Notes: generated by a model not told the origin, from the sequence alone. A DNA stretch of 36,959 nt from Colwellia sp. D2M02 (GCF_018860755.1 NZ_JAHKPW010000046.1:1-36959), one strand, 5' to 3'; counted from the stretch's first letter, positions 8,159 to 17,778 are shown. Numbers and translations are program-made.

Positions 8159-9709
8159 ATGAAAATTAAACGTTTTGTTGCCAAAGATATGCGCAGTGCC
8201 TTAGCACAAATAAAAGATGAACTCGGTGTTGATGCCGTCATTATGTCAACAAAAAAAATTCCTGAAGGTGTTGAGCTAATGGCTGCGGTTGATTACAACC
8301 AGCCAATAACTACAAAAACACAACCACAAGAGCAATCATTATCGGCAAATAGTATTAACTCATTTGATGAGCGCAGTAGCAATAGAGCAGTAACAGACGA
8401 TGTAGTTAATATTGGGAATCATGCCTCACATAGCCAAAGTGCTTCAACACGTCAAAATAGTGTCGCGTCAGAAAATGTAACTGTTAATGAAAAAGTAAAC
8501 TCAACGGCCAATGAAGAAAACCATGCTGACAGCTTATCCGCTTTACTTAATCGTCAAGTTCAGCAAACAACGACACCAATGCCATCACATAGTCAGCCGA
8601 CAGTTAATGATTTAACTGAAGAGGATGAAAGCATAGAGCAACAATTTAAAAGCTTTACTGACCGCTTAAGTCAATCAACTGTTTTAAATGAAGATGCCGA
8701 TGATATTACCGCGAATGTAACTCCGTTTAATGCGCAACAAACAGTACCAACAGAAAGCCAAAGTGCGGCGGTTTCTTCGCAAGACTTTGCTAAAATGCAA
8801 CAAGAAATGATGTCTATTCGAGCGCTATTAGAGCACCAGGTTTCTGGGTTGATGTGGCAAGATATGGCACAAAAGGATCCTCAGCGCGCGGTATTGGTAA
8901 GTCGTTTATTAGCACTAGGAATTAATGAGCAAATAGCAGATCAGATAGCGGGTTATGTGCCACCACAAACTTCTGAGCCAGAAGCTTGGCAACAAGCAAC
9001 ACAACTTATCGCTAAGCAAATAAATACCACGCAAAACGATATCATTCATCGTGGTGGCGTTGTTGCTTTAGTTGGCCCAACGGGGGTTGGGAAAACAACA
9101 ACTATTGCCAAACTCGCTGCTGGTTTTGCGCAAGTTCATGGGAGTGATAATGTTGCACTTATTTCGACTGATACCTTTCGTATAGCGGGTTTTGAACAAC
9201 TTGCAACGTACGGTAAAATTATAGGTTGTCAGGTCATGCTTGCTAAAGACAGCCAGGCATTAGATGCTTTATTACAGCAGTTTTCGAAGAAAAAACTTAT
9301 TTTGATTGATACTGCGGGTATGGGTCAACGCGATATGCGTTTAGCTGAGCAGTTGGCAAACTTGGTTAATAATGCACGCGTTACTATTCGTAATTACTTG
9401 GTACTTGCTGCCAATACCCAACAGCGAGTTATGCAAGAAAATGTTGAACGCTTTAAAAAAGTACCAATATCAGGGTGTATTTATACTAAACTTGATGAAA
9501 GCGTTAGTATTGGCGAAATAATTACCACATCAATAAAAAATGGTTTACCAATTGGGTATCTTACTGACGGGCAACGAGTTCCTGAAGATATTAAAGTTGC
9601 AAATGCTGAGAAATTAGTTACTCTTGCTGATAAGATGGCAAGTAAGCCAGCAAATGGTAATAATACACCTGTGCGCACTATGCCAGTTGCTCCCGCGGGA
9701 GTAATGTAG
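8159..9709 (+). CDS. flhF: FlhF, polar flagellum placement SRP-type GTPase
   Basis: Places the flagellum at the cell pole. The 516-residue protein has an N-terminal basic domain (MKIKRFVAKDMRSALAQIK) and a long polar, Gln/Ser/Thr-rich linker (about 50-215). An N-type helical domain is followed by an SRP-like GTPase domain. G1 is GPTGVGKTT at about 306-314, G3 is DTAGMGQRD, and the TKLDE guanine-specificity motif is near the C-terminus. It is followed directly by its partner flhG, and its membrane recruiter fipA lies at the far end of the cluster. Confidence 0.96.
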   Translation: MKIKRFVAKDMRSALAQIKDELGVDAVIMSTKKIPEGVELMAAVDYNQPITTKTQPQEQSLSANSINSFDERSSNRAVTDDVVNIGNHASHSQSASTRQNSVASENVTVNEKVNSTANEENHADSLSALLNRQVQQTTTPMPSHSQPTVNDLTEEDESIEQQFKSFTDRLSQSTVLNEDADDITANVTPFNAQQTVPTESQSAAVSSQDFAKMQQEMMSIRALLEHQVSGLMWQDMAQKDPQRAVLVSRLLALGINEQIADQIAGYVPPQTSEPEAWQQATQLIAKQINTTQNDIIHRGGVVALVGPTGVGKTTTIAKLAAGFAQVHGSDNVALISTDTFRIAGFEQLATYGKIIGCQVMLAKDSQALDALLQQFSKKKLILIDTAGMGQRDMRLAEQLANLVNNARVTIRNYLVLAANTQQRVMQENVERFKKVPISGCIYTKLDESVSIGEIITTSIKNGLPIGYLTDGQRVPEDIKVANAEKLVTLADKMASKPANGNNTPVRTMPVAPAGVM

Positions 9710-9745
9710 CGTGTTAGTTTATACGACAATAGAAGTAAAAATTTG

Positions 9746-10588
9746 ATGATAGATCAAGCGAGTGGCTTAAGAAAAATGCAAGATTTACAAAAAGTTAAAG
9801 TAATCGCTGTTTCAGGAGGCAAAGGAGGCGTAGGTAAAACCAATGTTTCTTTGAATACCGCTATAGCATTAGGCCAACAGGGCAAGCGTGTTCTCGTTTT
9901 AGATGCCGATTTAGGTCTAGCTAATGTTGATGTAATGTTGGGCTTGAGGGTAAAGCGCAATTTATCACATGTGCTCTCGGGTGAGTGCGAGCTCGATGAT
10001 ATTATTATTGAAGGGCCTGCCGGTATTAAAATAATTCCAGCAACATCTGGCTCACAATCTATGGTTGACTTAACGCCAGCAGAGCATGCTGGATTAATTC
10101 GTGCCTTTAGTGAAATGCAAACTCAATTTGATGTACTTATTGTTGATACCGCAGCAGGTATTTCAGATATGGTACTTAGCTTTACCCGTGCAGCACAAGA
10201 TGTCATGTTAGTGGTTTGTGATGAGCCCACATCAATAACAGATTGTTACGCACTAATGAAGTTATTAAGTCGCGACCATGGGGTTTTCAAGTTTAAAGTT
10301 GTTGCAAATATGGTGCGAAATCCAAAAGAAGGCGAACAGCTTTTTGCTAAACTGACTAAAGTAACAGACAGGTTTTTAGATGTAGCACTAGAGTTAGTCG
10401 CGGTTATTCCCTTTGATGAAAATATTAGAAAGTCGGTTCGCAAGCAACAAGCTATTGTTGAAGCGTTTCCACAATCCCCAGCCGCTAAAGCATTTAGCAG
10501 TTTAGCGACTAAAGTAGGCCAATGGCCTATACCTAAACAAGCATCAGGACACTTAGAGTTTTTTATTGAGCAGTTATTAGCTAATTAG
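9746..10588 (+). CDS. flhG: FlhG (FleN), flagellar number regulator MinD-type ATPase
   Basis: Limits flagellar number, stimulates the FlhF GTPase and restrains the master activator in polar flagellates. The N-terminal DQASGLRKM (residues 3-11) is the DQAxxLR-type element known to activate FlhF. The deviant Walker A motif GGKGGVGKT follows, then the DADLGLANVDVMLGL and DTAAGIS motifs of MinD/ParA proteins. TTG at 9743 and ATG at 9746 are adjacent start options, and AGAAG upstream cannot separate them; I took ATG (280 residues). The 3' half includes the usual MinD-like PFDENIRKSVRKQQAIVEA segment. Confidence 0.95.
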   Translation: MIDQASGLRKMQDLQKVKVIAVSGGKGGVGKTNVSLNTAIALGQQGKRVLVLDADLGLANVDVMLGLRVKRNLSHVLSGECELDDIIIEGPAGIKIIPATSGSQSMVDLTPAEHAGLIRAFSEMQTQFDVLIVDTAAGISDMVLSFTRAAQDVMLVVCDEPTSITDCYALMKLLSRDHGVFKFKVVANMVRNPKEGEQLFAKLTKVTDRFLDVALELVAVIPFDENIRKSVRKQQAIVEAFPQSPAAKAFSSLATKVGQWPIPKQASGHLEFFIEQLLAN

Positions 10589-10631
10589 CTAGTTTATTCA
10601 AATCCATACGACTTTATGAGAGCATTATTAC

Positions 10632-11351
10632 GTGGCAAAAGCGAATAGCTATAGTAATCAAATTGATAAAGCTGCGATACTTGAGCAACATACTGTTTTG
10701 GTCAAACGTATTGCCTATCACTTATTGGCAAGACTACCTGCAAGTGTATTAGTCGATGATCTCATTCAATCAGGCATGATTGGATTATTAGAGGCCGCTA
10801 ATAACTTTGATAATACTAAAGGTGCTAGCTTTGAAACCTTTGCAGGTATTAGAATACGTGGTGCAATGCTAGATGAAATGCGTCGCGGTGACTGGACTCC
10901 TCGCTCAGTACATAAAAATAGCCGAATGGTAAGTGATGCAATCAATACATTAGAAGCTAAACTTGGTAGAGATGTTTCTGATATTGAAGTTGCTGAAAAA
11001 CTTGATATTTCATTAAATGACTACCATCATATATTAAGAGAAGTCAGTACAGGTAAAATACTAGGCATAGATGACTTAGGTACAAGTGAAGATGCGTTAA
11101 GTTATACTGATGACAATATTGATGATGATCCCTATCTAAATATAGAACAAGTTGCGTTTAAAAAGGCGTTAGCTGAGTGTATAAGCACTTTACCCGAGCG
11201 TGAAGCTCTAGTACTGTCGCTATACTACGATGAAGAATTGAATTTACGTGAAATTGGTCAAGTACTTGATGTAAGTGAATCAAGGGTGAGCCAAATTCAT
11301 AGTCAAGCAATGCATAGGTTAAAAGCGCGTATGCAATCTTGGCAAAATTAA
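10632..11351 (+). CDS. fliA: FliA, flagellar sigma factor 28
   Basis: Sigma factor for late flagellar genes (flagellin, stator and chemotaxis functions). The start is a GTG. Region 2 contains DDLIQSGMIGLLEAANNFD and GASFETFAGIRIRGAMLDEMR. Region 3 follows (about 95-150), and region 4 has the helix-turn-helix LNLREIGQVLDVSESRVSQI near the C-terminus. Length is 239 residues, as expected. It follows flhG by 43 bases and precedes cheY, the standard order. No anti-sigma gene flgM is in the window. Confidence 0.97.
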   Translation: MAKANSYSNQIDKAAILEQHTVLVKRIAYHLLARLPASVLVDDLIQSGMIGLLEAANNFDNTKGASFETFAGIRIRGAMLDEMRRGDWTPRSVHKNSRMVSDAINTLEAKLGRDVSDIEVAEKLDISLNDYHHILREVSTGKILGIDDLGTSEDALSYTDDNIDDDPYLNIEQVAFKKALAECISTLPEREALVLSLYYDEELNLREIGQVLDVSESRVSQIHSQAMHRLKARMQSWQN

Positions 11352-11454
11352 CTAAACTATTAAATCGATAACAATTAACTTCACTGTTAAAATAAGTTTG
11401 ATAGTATAAATAATACCACCATTATTAATTTTAAATGTTTCGCCGGAGGGTGCC

Positions 11455-11838
11455 TTGGATAAAAATATGAAAGTGCTTGTAGTTGATGACTTTTCAACCA
11501 TGAGACGTATAGTAAAAAATTTATTGCGTGATTTAGGCTTTACCAATATTCAAGAGGCGGATGATGGCAGCACAGCATTACCGATGCTTCAAGGTGGAGA
11601 TTTTGACTTTGTTGTAACTGATTGGAATATGCCTGGTATGCAAGGTATTGACTTGTTAAAAGCAATACGAGCTGATGCGAGCTTATCTCACATCCCTGTC
11701 TTATTAATTACTGCAGAAGCTAAAAAAGAGCAAATAGTTATGGCAGCTCAAGCAGGGGTAAATGGTTATATCGTTAAGCCATTTACTGCGGCAACGTTAA
11801 AAACTAAATTAGACAAAATTTTTGAGCGTTTGGGTTAA
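11455..11838 (+). CDS. cheY: CheY, chemotaxis response regulator
   Basis: Single-domain receiver that carries the chemotaxis signal to FliM. The start is a TTG chosen because GGAGGG at 11445-11450 lies four bases upstream. The next in-frame ATG (11467) would be 16 bases from that site and would remove MDKN, which is common in related CheY proteins. Acid pocket D11-D12, phosphoacceptor D56 (TDWNMPG), switch T86 and K108 (VKPF) are all present. Length is 127 residues. It is followed by cheZ. Confidence 0.97.
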   Translation: MDKNMKVLVVDDFSTMRRIVKNLLRDLGFTNIQEADDGSTALPMLQGGDFDFVVTDWNMPGMQGIDLLKAIRADASLSHIPVLLITAEAKKEQIVMAAQAGVNGYIVKPFTAATLKTKLDKIFERLG

Positions 11839-11907
11839 TAACTGTTTTAGCTTTATACGAATTTAATATGCTAAGAATATGGTTTGCATAAGTATTAAGG
11901 ACTTTGC

Positions 11908-12651
11908 ATGAGTATAGCTATGATGGGGCGGATCTCTTTAGAGCAAGCAAAATCGCTAGTTGAGTATCTTGAATCTGGGCAGCAAGATGCTGCCGATGCA
12001 ATTATTGCAGAAATTCAAAACCCAATTAACTCGGAACTGTTTGCAGAAATAGGTAAGTTAACACGTCAACTTCATGACTCGTTAACGAACTTCCAAGTTG
12101 ACTCTCGTTTAAGTGACTTGGCTAATGCTGATATTCCAGATGCGAAAGAGCGCCTGAATTACGTTATTGAAAGAACAGAAGAAGCAGCAAACAAAACTAT
12201 GGACGCTGTTGAAGCTATTTTTCCAGTGGTTGATAGAATATCAGAACAAGTTGATGCAGTTAATCCCGCTTGGACTAAACTGATGAATAACCAAATTGAT
12301 TTAGCTGAGTTCAAAAGCCTTTGTTTGGGTATTGACACACTACTTAAAACAACAGGTAAAGAAACTCAATTAATACATGGCTTAATGACTGATGTCTTAA
12401 TGGCACAGGATTTCCAAGATCTAACAGGCCAAGTTATTCGTAAGGTTATTGATTTGGTTCGAGAGGTTGAAGACAGTTTAATTAACATGTTAACCGCTTT
12501 TGGTATCACTTCTGATGATGATAAAAATCAAGCGACACCTAAAGTCGGTGACAATTTAGTTGAAGGTCCGATAGTAAACACAGAAAACAGAGACGATGTT
12601 GTTGAAGATCAAGACGATGTTGATGATCTTTTATCAAGTTTAGGATTTTAA
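11908..12651 (+). CDS. cheZ: CheZ, CheY-P phosphatase
   Basis: Removes phosphate from CheY-P to end the motor signal. The 247-residue, largely helical protein has the conserved MAQDFQDLTGQVIRKV segment (about 165-180) that supplies the catalytic glutamine. A flexible acidic linker leads to the terminal DDVDDLLSSLGF, the CheY-binding C-terminal helix. TAAGG at 11896-11900 is the ribosome binding site. The C-terminal peptide is one of three CheY-binding-like short motifs in this window, with the FliM N-terminus and the CheA linker repeats. Confidence 0.96.
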   Translation: MSIAMMGRISLEQAKSLVEYLESGQQDAADAIIAEIQNPINSELFAEIGKLTRQLHDSLTNFQVDSRLSDLANADIPDAKERLNYVIERTEEAANKTMDAVEAIFPVVDRISEQVDAVNPAWTKLMNNQIDLAEFKSLCLGIDTLLKTTGKETQLIHGLMTDVLMAQDFQDLTGQVIRKVIDLVREVEDSLINMLTAFGITSDDDKNQATPKVGDNLVEGPIVNTENRDDVVEDQDDVDDLLSSLGF

Positions 12652-12664
12652 TGGGAGTTGCTGC

Positions 12665-14842
12665 ATGTCTTTTGAAGCAGATGAAGAAATTTTACAGGAT
12701 TTTTTAGTTGAAGCGGGTGAAATCTTAGAGTCTCTTTCAGAAGAGCTAGTTGAGCTAGAAAATGATGTAGATAACTCTGGGCTATTGAACTCTATCTTCC
12801 GTGGATTTCATACAGTGAAAGGGGGAGCCGGGTTTTTAAGCTTGAATGAGCTTGTTGAAGTCTGTCATGGTGCGGAAAATATCTTTGATTTATTACGTAC
12901 TGGACAACGACGTGTTAATCCTGAGCTTATGGATACTATTCTATCTGCTCTAGATACGGTTAATGATATGTTTGCTTTAGTGCAAAATAGCCAGCCATTA
13001 ATTCCTGCAGACCCGCAACTATTAGCTGAATTACATCGCCTTAGTACTCCTGACTCAGCAGGCGCTGCTGATCCAGCTCCGGTTGAAGCTGTCGTTGAAG
13101 ATGCTACGGTAGCTGTTAATAACGATATTAATGATGAAAACTCAAATGATACAGGCTCAAATGATGAAATGACCGAAGATGAGTTTGAGCGCTTACTCGA
13201 TGAGTTACATGGCGGTGGGGAACCTTCAACTCCTACGCCATCAGAAGAGGTTAATGTAGCTCCTACGGCTAGCAACCCAACCGATAGCAATGAAATATCA
13301 GACGATGAATTTGAATCATTGCTTGATGAATTACATGGTCAAGGGGCTTTTTCTTCAGAAGTTGCAGCGTCCTCTCAAGCCACTTCTAGTACATCTTCGG
13401 ATGATATAGATGACTTAGAATTTGAAAAACTACTCGATGAGTTACACGGTAAAGGTAATGCCCCAAGTACGACAACTGACAGTACAGCAACCGAAAATAC
13501 AGTTGAAAATACTCCCCCAGCAGTGACTCCAGATCCTGTTACTCCGGCTAAGCCAGCAGCAGCTAAGCCATCAACACCAAGTCCTGCGCCGGCACCAGTA
13601 AGCTCTGCTCCTGCTAAAGTCGCAGAGAAGAAAGCAGCAGCGGCATCACAAGGTGAAACCACTGTTAGGGTTGATACAAAAAGGCTTGATCAAATCATGA
13701 ATATGGTTGGTGAGCTCGTACTCGTTAGAAATAGGCTAACCAGTTTAGGGCTAGTGTCTGATGATGAAGATCTCACTAAAGCGGTAACTAACTTAGATGC
13801 AGTGACTACCGACTTACAGGGTGCCGTGATGAAAACACGGATGCAGCCTATTAAAAAGGTTTTTGGTCGTTTCCCTCGAGTTGTTCGTGACTTAGCTCGA
13901 AGCCTGAAAAAAGATATTAAGCTTATTCTTGAAGGTGAAGAAACTGATTTAGATAAAAACTTGGTTGAAGCTCTAGCCGATCCTCTAGTTCACTTAGTAC
14001 GTAACTCTGTTGACCACGGCATTGAAGCACCAGATATTCGTGAATCAATAGGTAAGCCTAGAGAAGGTACCGTTGTTTTATCAGCCTCTCAGGAAGGGGA
14101 TCATATATTACTCACCATTAAAGATGATGGTGCAGGTATGAACCCTGAAAAATTAAAAAATATTGCGATAGAACGCGGTGTTCTTGATGCGGATGCCGCA
14201 GCACGTATGTCAGATAAAGAGGCGTATAGCTTAATATTTGCTCCAGGTTTCTCTACTAAAACAGAAATATCTGAAGTATCGGGTCGTGGTGTTGGTATGG
14301 ATGTGGTTAAAACTAAAATCACACAACTTAACGGTACGGTCAACATTGACGCTGAGCTGGGTGTAGGCACAGTGTTAGAAATTAAAGTTCCTTTAACTTT
14401 AGCTATATTACCTACACTAATGGTTGTGGTTGGTAAGCAAACATTTGCTTTACCGCTTGCTTCAGTCAATGAAATATTTCATTTAGATTTATCTAATACC
14501 AACAGTGTTGATGGTCAATTAACCATTATAGTTCGAGAAAAGGCTATTCCTTTATTTTACTTAGATCAGTGGTTAGTCAAAGGGTATACATCGAAGCCTC
14601 GCGATAAAGGTCATGTTGTTATTGTACAGTTAGGTAATCAACAAGTTGCTTTTGTTGTTGATAGCTTAATTGGTCAAGAAGAGGTTGTTATAAAACCACT
14701 CGATAGATTACTTCATGGTACACCAGGCATGGCAGGAGCAACCATTACTAGTGACGGCGGCATTGCACTTATTTTAGATATAGCAAACATATTAAAGTTT
14801 TATGCTAGAAAGTCACCGGTTAATAAAAAACTGCGTAGTTAG
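12665..14842 (+). CDS. cheA: CheA, chemotaxis histidine kinase
   Basis: Sensor kinase of the chemotaxis array, phosphorylating CheY and CheB. The P1 HPt domain holds the phosphorylated H49 (FRGFHTVKGGAGF). From about 130 to 330 there is no recognisable folded P2. Instead an acidic and Pro/Ala-rich linker carries three copies of (D/E)(D/L)EFExLLDELHG, with their phenylalanines at residues 174, 216 and 253. The dimerisation domain starts near 332 (VRVDTKRLDQIMNMVGEL). The ATPase domain has the N box (LVRNSVDHGIE, about 445), DDGAGM, and GRGVGMDVV (about 540). A CheW-like domain fills the C-terminus (about 590-720). Length is 725 residues. Confidence 0.97.
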   Translation: MSFEADEEILQDFLVEAGEILESLSEELVELENDVDNSGLLNSIFRGFHTVKGGAGFLSLNELVEVCHGAENIFDLLRTGQRRVNPELMDTILSALDTVNDMFALVQNSQPLIPADPQLLAELHRLSTPDSAGAADPAPVEAVVEDATVAVNNDINDENSNDTGSNDEMTEDEFERLLDELHGGGEPSTPTPSEEVNVAPTASNPTDSNEISDDEFESLLDELHGQGAFSSEVAASSQATSSTSSDDIDDLEFEKLLDELHGKGNAPSTTTDSTATENTVENTPPAVTPDPVTPAKPAAAKPSTPSPAPAPVSSAPAKVAEKKAAAASQGETTVRVDTKRLDQIMNMVGELVLVRNRLTSLGLVSDDEDLTKAVTNLDAVTTDLQGAVMKTRMQPIKKVFGRFPRVVRDLARSLKKDIKLILEGEETDLDKNLVEALADPLVHLVRNSVDHGIEAPDIRESIGKPREGTVVLSASQEGDHILLTIKDDGAGMNPEKLKNIAIERGVLDADAAARMSDKEAYSLIFAPGFSTKTEISEVSGRGVGMDVVKTKITQLNGTVNIDAELGVGTVLEIKVPLTLAILPTLMVVVGKQTFALPLASVNEIFHLDLSNTNSVDGQLTIIVREKAIPLFYLDQWLVKGYTSKPRDKGHVVIVQLGNQQVAFVVDSLIGQEEVVIKPLDRLLHGTPGMAGATITSDGGIALILDIANILKFYARKSPVNKKLRS
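13169..13456 (+). repeat. Triple LLDELHG motif repeat within cheA
   Basis: Three coding repeats encode TEDEFERLLDELHGGG (13172-13219), SDDEFESLLDELHGQG (13298-13345) and DDLEFEKLLDELHGKG (13409-13456). They are spaced 42 and 37 residues apart and separated by Ser/Thr/Pro-rich sequence. At DNA level the copies differ at many third positions, so conservation is at the protein level rather than recent duplication. Confidence 0.9.
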
Positions 14843-14847
14843 CTATA

Positions 14848-14874
14848 GAAGGCGCTTTATTTTCGAGCGCCTTC
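14848..14874 (+). terminator. Hairpin between cheA and cheB
   Basis: GAAGGCGCT (14848-14856) and AGCGCCTTC (14866-14874) form a perfect nine-base stem with a nine-base loop, six bases after the cheA stop. It is GC-rich for this genome but is followed by AACTTACC rather than a T-run. It is more likely an attenuator, RNA-processing or mRNA-stability hairpin than a full terminator. Confidence 0.5.
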
Positions 14875-14916
14875 AACTTACCTATAATCACTCATATAAA
14901 AAAGCAGAGATAATAA

Positions 14917-16044
14917 ATGGCCTATAAGGTACTTGTGGTTGATGACTCCAGCTTCTTTAGACGCAGAGTCACAGACATCTTAACTAAAGATCCTCAACTT
15001 GAAGTTATTGGTGTTGCTGTAAATGGTCAAGAAGCTGTTGATAAAGCTAAGCTATTAAAGCCTGATGTGATCACAATGGACATAGAGATGCCTGTGTTAA
15101 ATGGTATTGATGCTGTTAAAAAAATAATGTCTCAATCACCAACAGCAATACTAATGTTCTCCTCTTTAACCCATCAAGGTGCAAAAGCAACACTTGAGGC
15201 GCTAGAGGCTGGCGCTTTAGATTTTCTTCCTAAAAAGTTTAGTGAAATAGCTAAAAATACCGATGAAGCAGGGAGCTTGTTACGTCAACGTGTTTTAGAG
15301 ATTGCCCGTAAACCTAATTTAAGGGCGCGGGTTAGTAAGCCTACGCCACCTGTGAGAAGTGATAGGCCATTAACTCGCGAAGTTCCGACGAAAATTGTTG
15401 AGAGAAAAGAGGTTGGTACTAGCGTCAAAAAGTCTTCCAATACTATTTCACGTAGTTCTGGTAAAGAGTATAAATTACTAGCTATAGGTACATCTACAGG
15501 TGGACCTGTCGCCTTACAAAAAATACTCACGCAATTTAATGCTGATTTTCCATTACCTATTGTCATGGTACAACATATGCCAGCGGCCTTTACTGCTGCA
15601 TTTGCTAGCCGTTTAGACTCATTATGTAAGATAAAAGTTAAAGAAGCCGCCGATGGTGACGTATTAAAGCCCGGCTGCGCATATTTAGCACCAGGCGGTC
15701 GTCAGATGATTATTAGTGGTACAGAGAGTGCAGCTAAAATCAAAATTTTAGAAGATGACTCTCCTAAAATAACCTTTAAACCAAGTGTTGATATTACGTT
15801 TGGCTCTGCAGCTAAAACTTTTTCAGGAAAAGTGCTTGCCGTTATACTTACCGGTATGGGGTCTGATGGAAAAGAAGGTGCCAGAATGCTTAAAACAAAA
15901 GGTGCTACCATATGGTCTCAAGATGAACAATCATGTGTTGTCTACGGAATGCCACAAGCTATTGATAAGGCAGGGATATCTCAACTTTCTTTACCGTTAG
16001 ATGCAATGGCGCCCTCAATGGTTAAGGAAGTCAGCCGTGGATAA
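14917..16044 (+). CDS. cheB: CheB, receptor methylesterase/glutamine deamidase
   Basis: Removes methyl groups from chemoreceptors for adaptation. The N-terminal receiver domain has acid pocket D9-D10 and phosphoacceptor D55 (TMDIEMP). After a basic linker (about 125-185) the esterase domain carries the catalytic triad S193 (GTSTGGP), H220 (VQHMP) and D317 (GMGSDG). Length is 375 residues. The 3' end overlaps the GTG start of motC by eight bases (GTGGATAA), indicating coupling. No cheR is present in the window, as is usual for this cluster type. Confidence 0.97.
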   Translation: MAYKVLVVDDSSFFRRRVTDILTKDPQLEVIGVAVNGQEAVDKAKLLKPDVITMDIEMPVLNGIDAVKKIMSQSPTAILMFSSLTHQGAKATLEALEAGALDFLPKKFSEIAKNTDEAGSLLRQRVLEIARKPNLRARVSKPTPPVRSDRPLTREVPTKIVERKEVGTSVKKSSNTISRSSGKEYKLLAIGTSTGGPVALQKILTQFNADFPLPIVMVQHMPAAFTAAFASRLDSLCKIKVKEAADGDVLKPGCAYLAPGGRQMIISGTESAAKIKILEDDSPKITFKPSVDITFGSAAKTFSGKVLAVILTGMGSDGKEGARMLKTKGATIWSQDEQSCVVYGMPQAIDKAGISQLSLPLDAMAPSMVKEVSRG

Positions 16045-16783
16045 ACTCAGTATTGCAGGACTGGTTCTGGCTGTTTTAGCTATTTATATAGGATTTAGCT
16101 TAGACGGAGGAAGTTTTTCTGCTTTATTTGAACTACCCGCATTTATTATTGTCTTTGGCGGTACTTTAGGGGCAGTGATGTTGCAATCATCCATGGTGCA
16201 GTTTACCCATGCTATTTCATTGCTTCGTTGGGTCTTTTATCCTCCTGTTTATAATATAGAACAAGGCATTGCTGATATCGTACATTGGGCAGAGCTATCG
16301 CGTAGTGAAGGTTACTTAGCTTTAGAAGATATAGCTCTTGATATTGATGACCAATATACACAAAAAGGGCTGAACTCATTAGTTGATGGCGTTGAAGTTG
16401 ACACATTACGTTTATCTTTAGAGCTCGACTTAGATATATACCGAGAGCATAACCTACGCTCCGCTAATGTATTTGAAGCTATGGGGGGGTATAGCCCTAC
16501 CATTGGAATTCTAGGCGCTGTTTTGGGACTTATCCATGCGATGAATAATTTAACAGACCCCACCTTACTTGGTACAGGTATTGCGACCGCATTTATTGCA
16601 ACTATATACGGTGTTGGTTTTGCTAATTTAATTTATTTGCCGGTAGCAAATAAGTTGAGAGCCATTATTCACCAACAAACGATGTATCGAGAAATGATTT
16701 CTGAAGGGCTTATTGCACTTGCCAATGGTGATAATCCTCACGCAATTGAAGATAAGTTGTCTGCATTTAGGTTGGATAGATGA
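16037..16783 (+). CDS. motC: MotC-type flagellar stator protein (MotA/PomA family)
   Basis: Inner-membrane ion-channel subunit of the flagellar motor. I chose the GTG at 16037 because AAGGAAG (16024-16030) lies six bases upstream and VDKLSIAG is the typical beginning of this family. Twelve more codons are open upstream but lie inside cheB. Four membrane segments are visible (about 6-22, 30-48, 145-165, 175-200), with the [21 protein letters not shown] motif before the third. Length is 248 residues. It overlaps cheB by 8 bases and motD by 4 (ATGA). Location between cheB and parC matches the MotCD stator of Pseudomonas and relatives. The coupling ion cannot be told by inspection. Confidence 0.92.
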   Translation: MDKLSIAGLVLAVLAIYIGFSLDGGSFSALFELPAFIIVFGGTLGAVMLQSSMVQFTHAISLLRWVFYPPVYNIEQGIADIVHWAELSRSEGYLALEDIALDIDDQYTQKGLNSLVDGVEVDTLRLSLELDLDIYREHNLRSANVFEAMGGYSPTIGILGAVLGLIHAMNNLTDPTLLGTGIATAFIATIYGVGFANLIYLPVANKLRAIIHQQTMYREMISEGLIALANGDNPHAIEDKLSAFRLDR

Positions 16784-17769
16784 ATCGAGTACGTCGTAAA
16801 CGGCATGAAGTAGAGCCTGACAATGTTCATCGTTGGTTAGTCTCCTATGCTGATTATATGACGTTATTATTTGCGCTATTCGTCGTACTTTATGCGATGG
16901 CTATGGTCAATGAAAAACCGTTTGATATTATTACTGAGTCTTTTGGTGGTTTGTTTAAACCGACAGATCTCCACAGTATTAACAGTGGAAGTAGCAATGA
17001 TATTTTACTGGTAAAGGCCAATGAATCGAAGAAAAATTTATATGGCGATGGCTTATTAGAAGTAGCAGGGCCTGAGCTATTTGATAATAAACAACAGCTT
17101 TCTAATATTTCTGATGAGAAGATTGGAAGCCACTTAACTTCATTAGAAGAGGAATTAAATACTGCATTATATGACATTATTGAGTCAGGTTATGCCAATC
17201 TACAGATTGATGGCGATTGGTTAGAAATTGAACTTAATAGTGCATTATTATTTCCTAGTGGTTCATCATCGAGCACTAATGCTGCCAAAGATCTTTTAAA
17301 TGTAGTTTATAATGTTATTAATCAAAGCAGTAACTTTATTCGTATAAGAGGTTATACCGATAACCAAGCCATAAATACTGAAATATTTCCTTCTAATTGG
17401 GAGCTCTCAGTGTATAGAGCAACAGCAATTCTTCGGTTATTGGAGCAATTTGGTATCGCACCAAATAGAATGGCAATAGAGGGATATGGGCAATATTACC
17501 CTACGGCTAGCAACAATACCGCTGAGGGAAGAGCTGAAAATAGAAAAGTGGTTATTGCTATTTCTAAGTTTGGTGTTGATAAAGCGAAACAACCAGTATT
17601 ATCGAGTGTAGCGCTTGAGACATTAAGTAATAAAGATAATTCGCAAAGTACATCGGTACCTGATGGTAAAGTGAAAACACTTCAACTGAGCAATGGTGGC
17701 ATTAGAGTTACGACAAGAACTGACTCTGAAGTACAAAAAGAAAGCTCCGTTGATAATAACAACAACTAG
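16780..17769 (+). CDS. motD: MotD-type flagellar stator protein (MotB family)
   Basis: Peptidoglycan-anchored stator subunit. A basic N-terminus is followed by one membrane segment (about 20-45) containing the ion-binding aspartate D25 in SYADYMTLLFALF. The periplasmic OmpA-like domain (about 145-270) includes IRGYTDNQAI and the NWELSVYRA peptidoglycan-binding motif. The last 55 residues are a polar, low-complexity tail with no recognised domain. Length is 329 residues. The start overlaps the motC stop as ATGA, so the pair is coupled. Confidence 0.93.
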   Translation: MNRVRRKRHEVEPDNVHRWLVSYADYMTLLFALFVVLYAMAMVNEKPFDIITESFGGLFKPTDLHSINSGSSNDILLVKANESKKNLYGDGLLEVAGPELFDNKQQLSNISDEKIGSHLTSLEEELNTALYDIIESGYANLQIDGDWLEIELNSALLFPSGSSSSTNAAKDLLNVVYNVINQSSNFIRIRGYTDNQAINTEIFPSNWELSVYRATAILRLLEQFGIAPNRMAIEGYGQYYPTASNNTAEGRAENRKVVIAISKFGVDKAKQPVLSSVALETLSNKDNSQSTSVPDGKVKTLQLSNGGIRVTTRTDSEVQKESSVDNNNN

Positions 17770-17778
17770 GATGAATCT

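Noticed and set aside
11343..11371. Possible sigma-28 (FliA) promoter before cheY, with ATCGATAA resembling the GCCGATAA -10
   Set aside because: The only TAAA (11353) is at the wrong spacing and the correctly spaced sequence does not match the -35 consensus.
16001..16036. Extended N-terminus for motC (12 codons upstream of the GTG)
   Set aside because: It lies within cheB, has no ribosome binding site, and would precede the conserved VDKLS start, which has a good AAGGAAG upstream.
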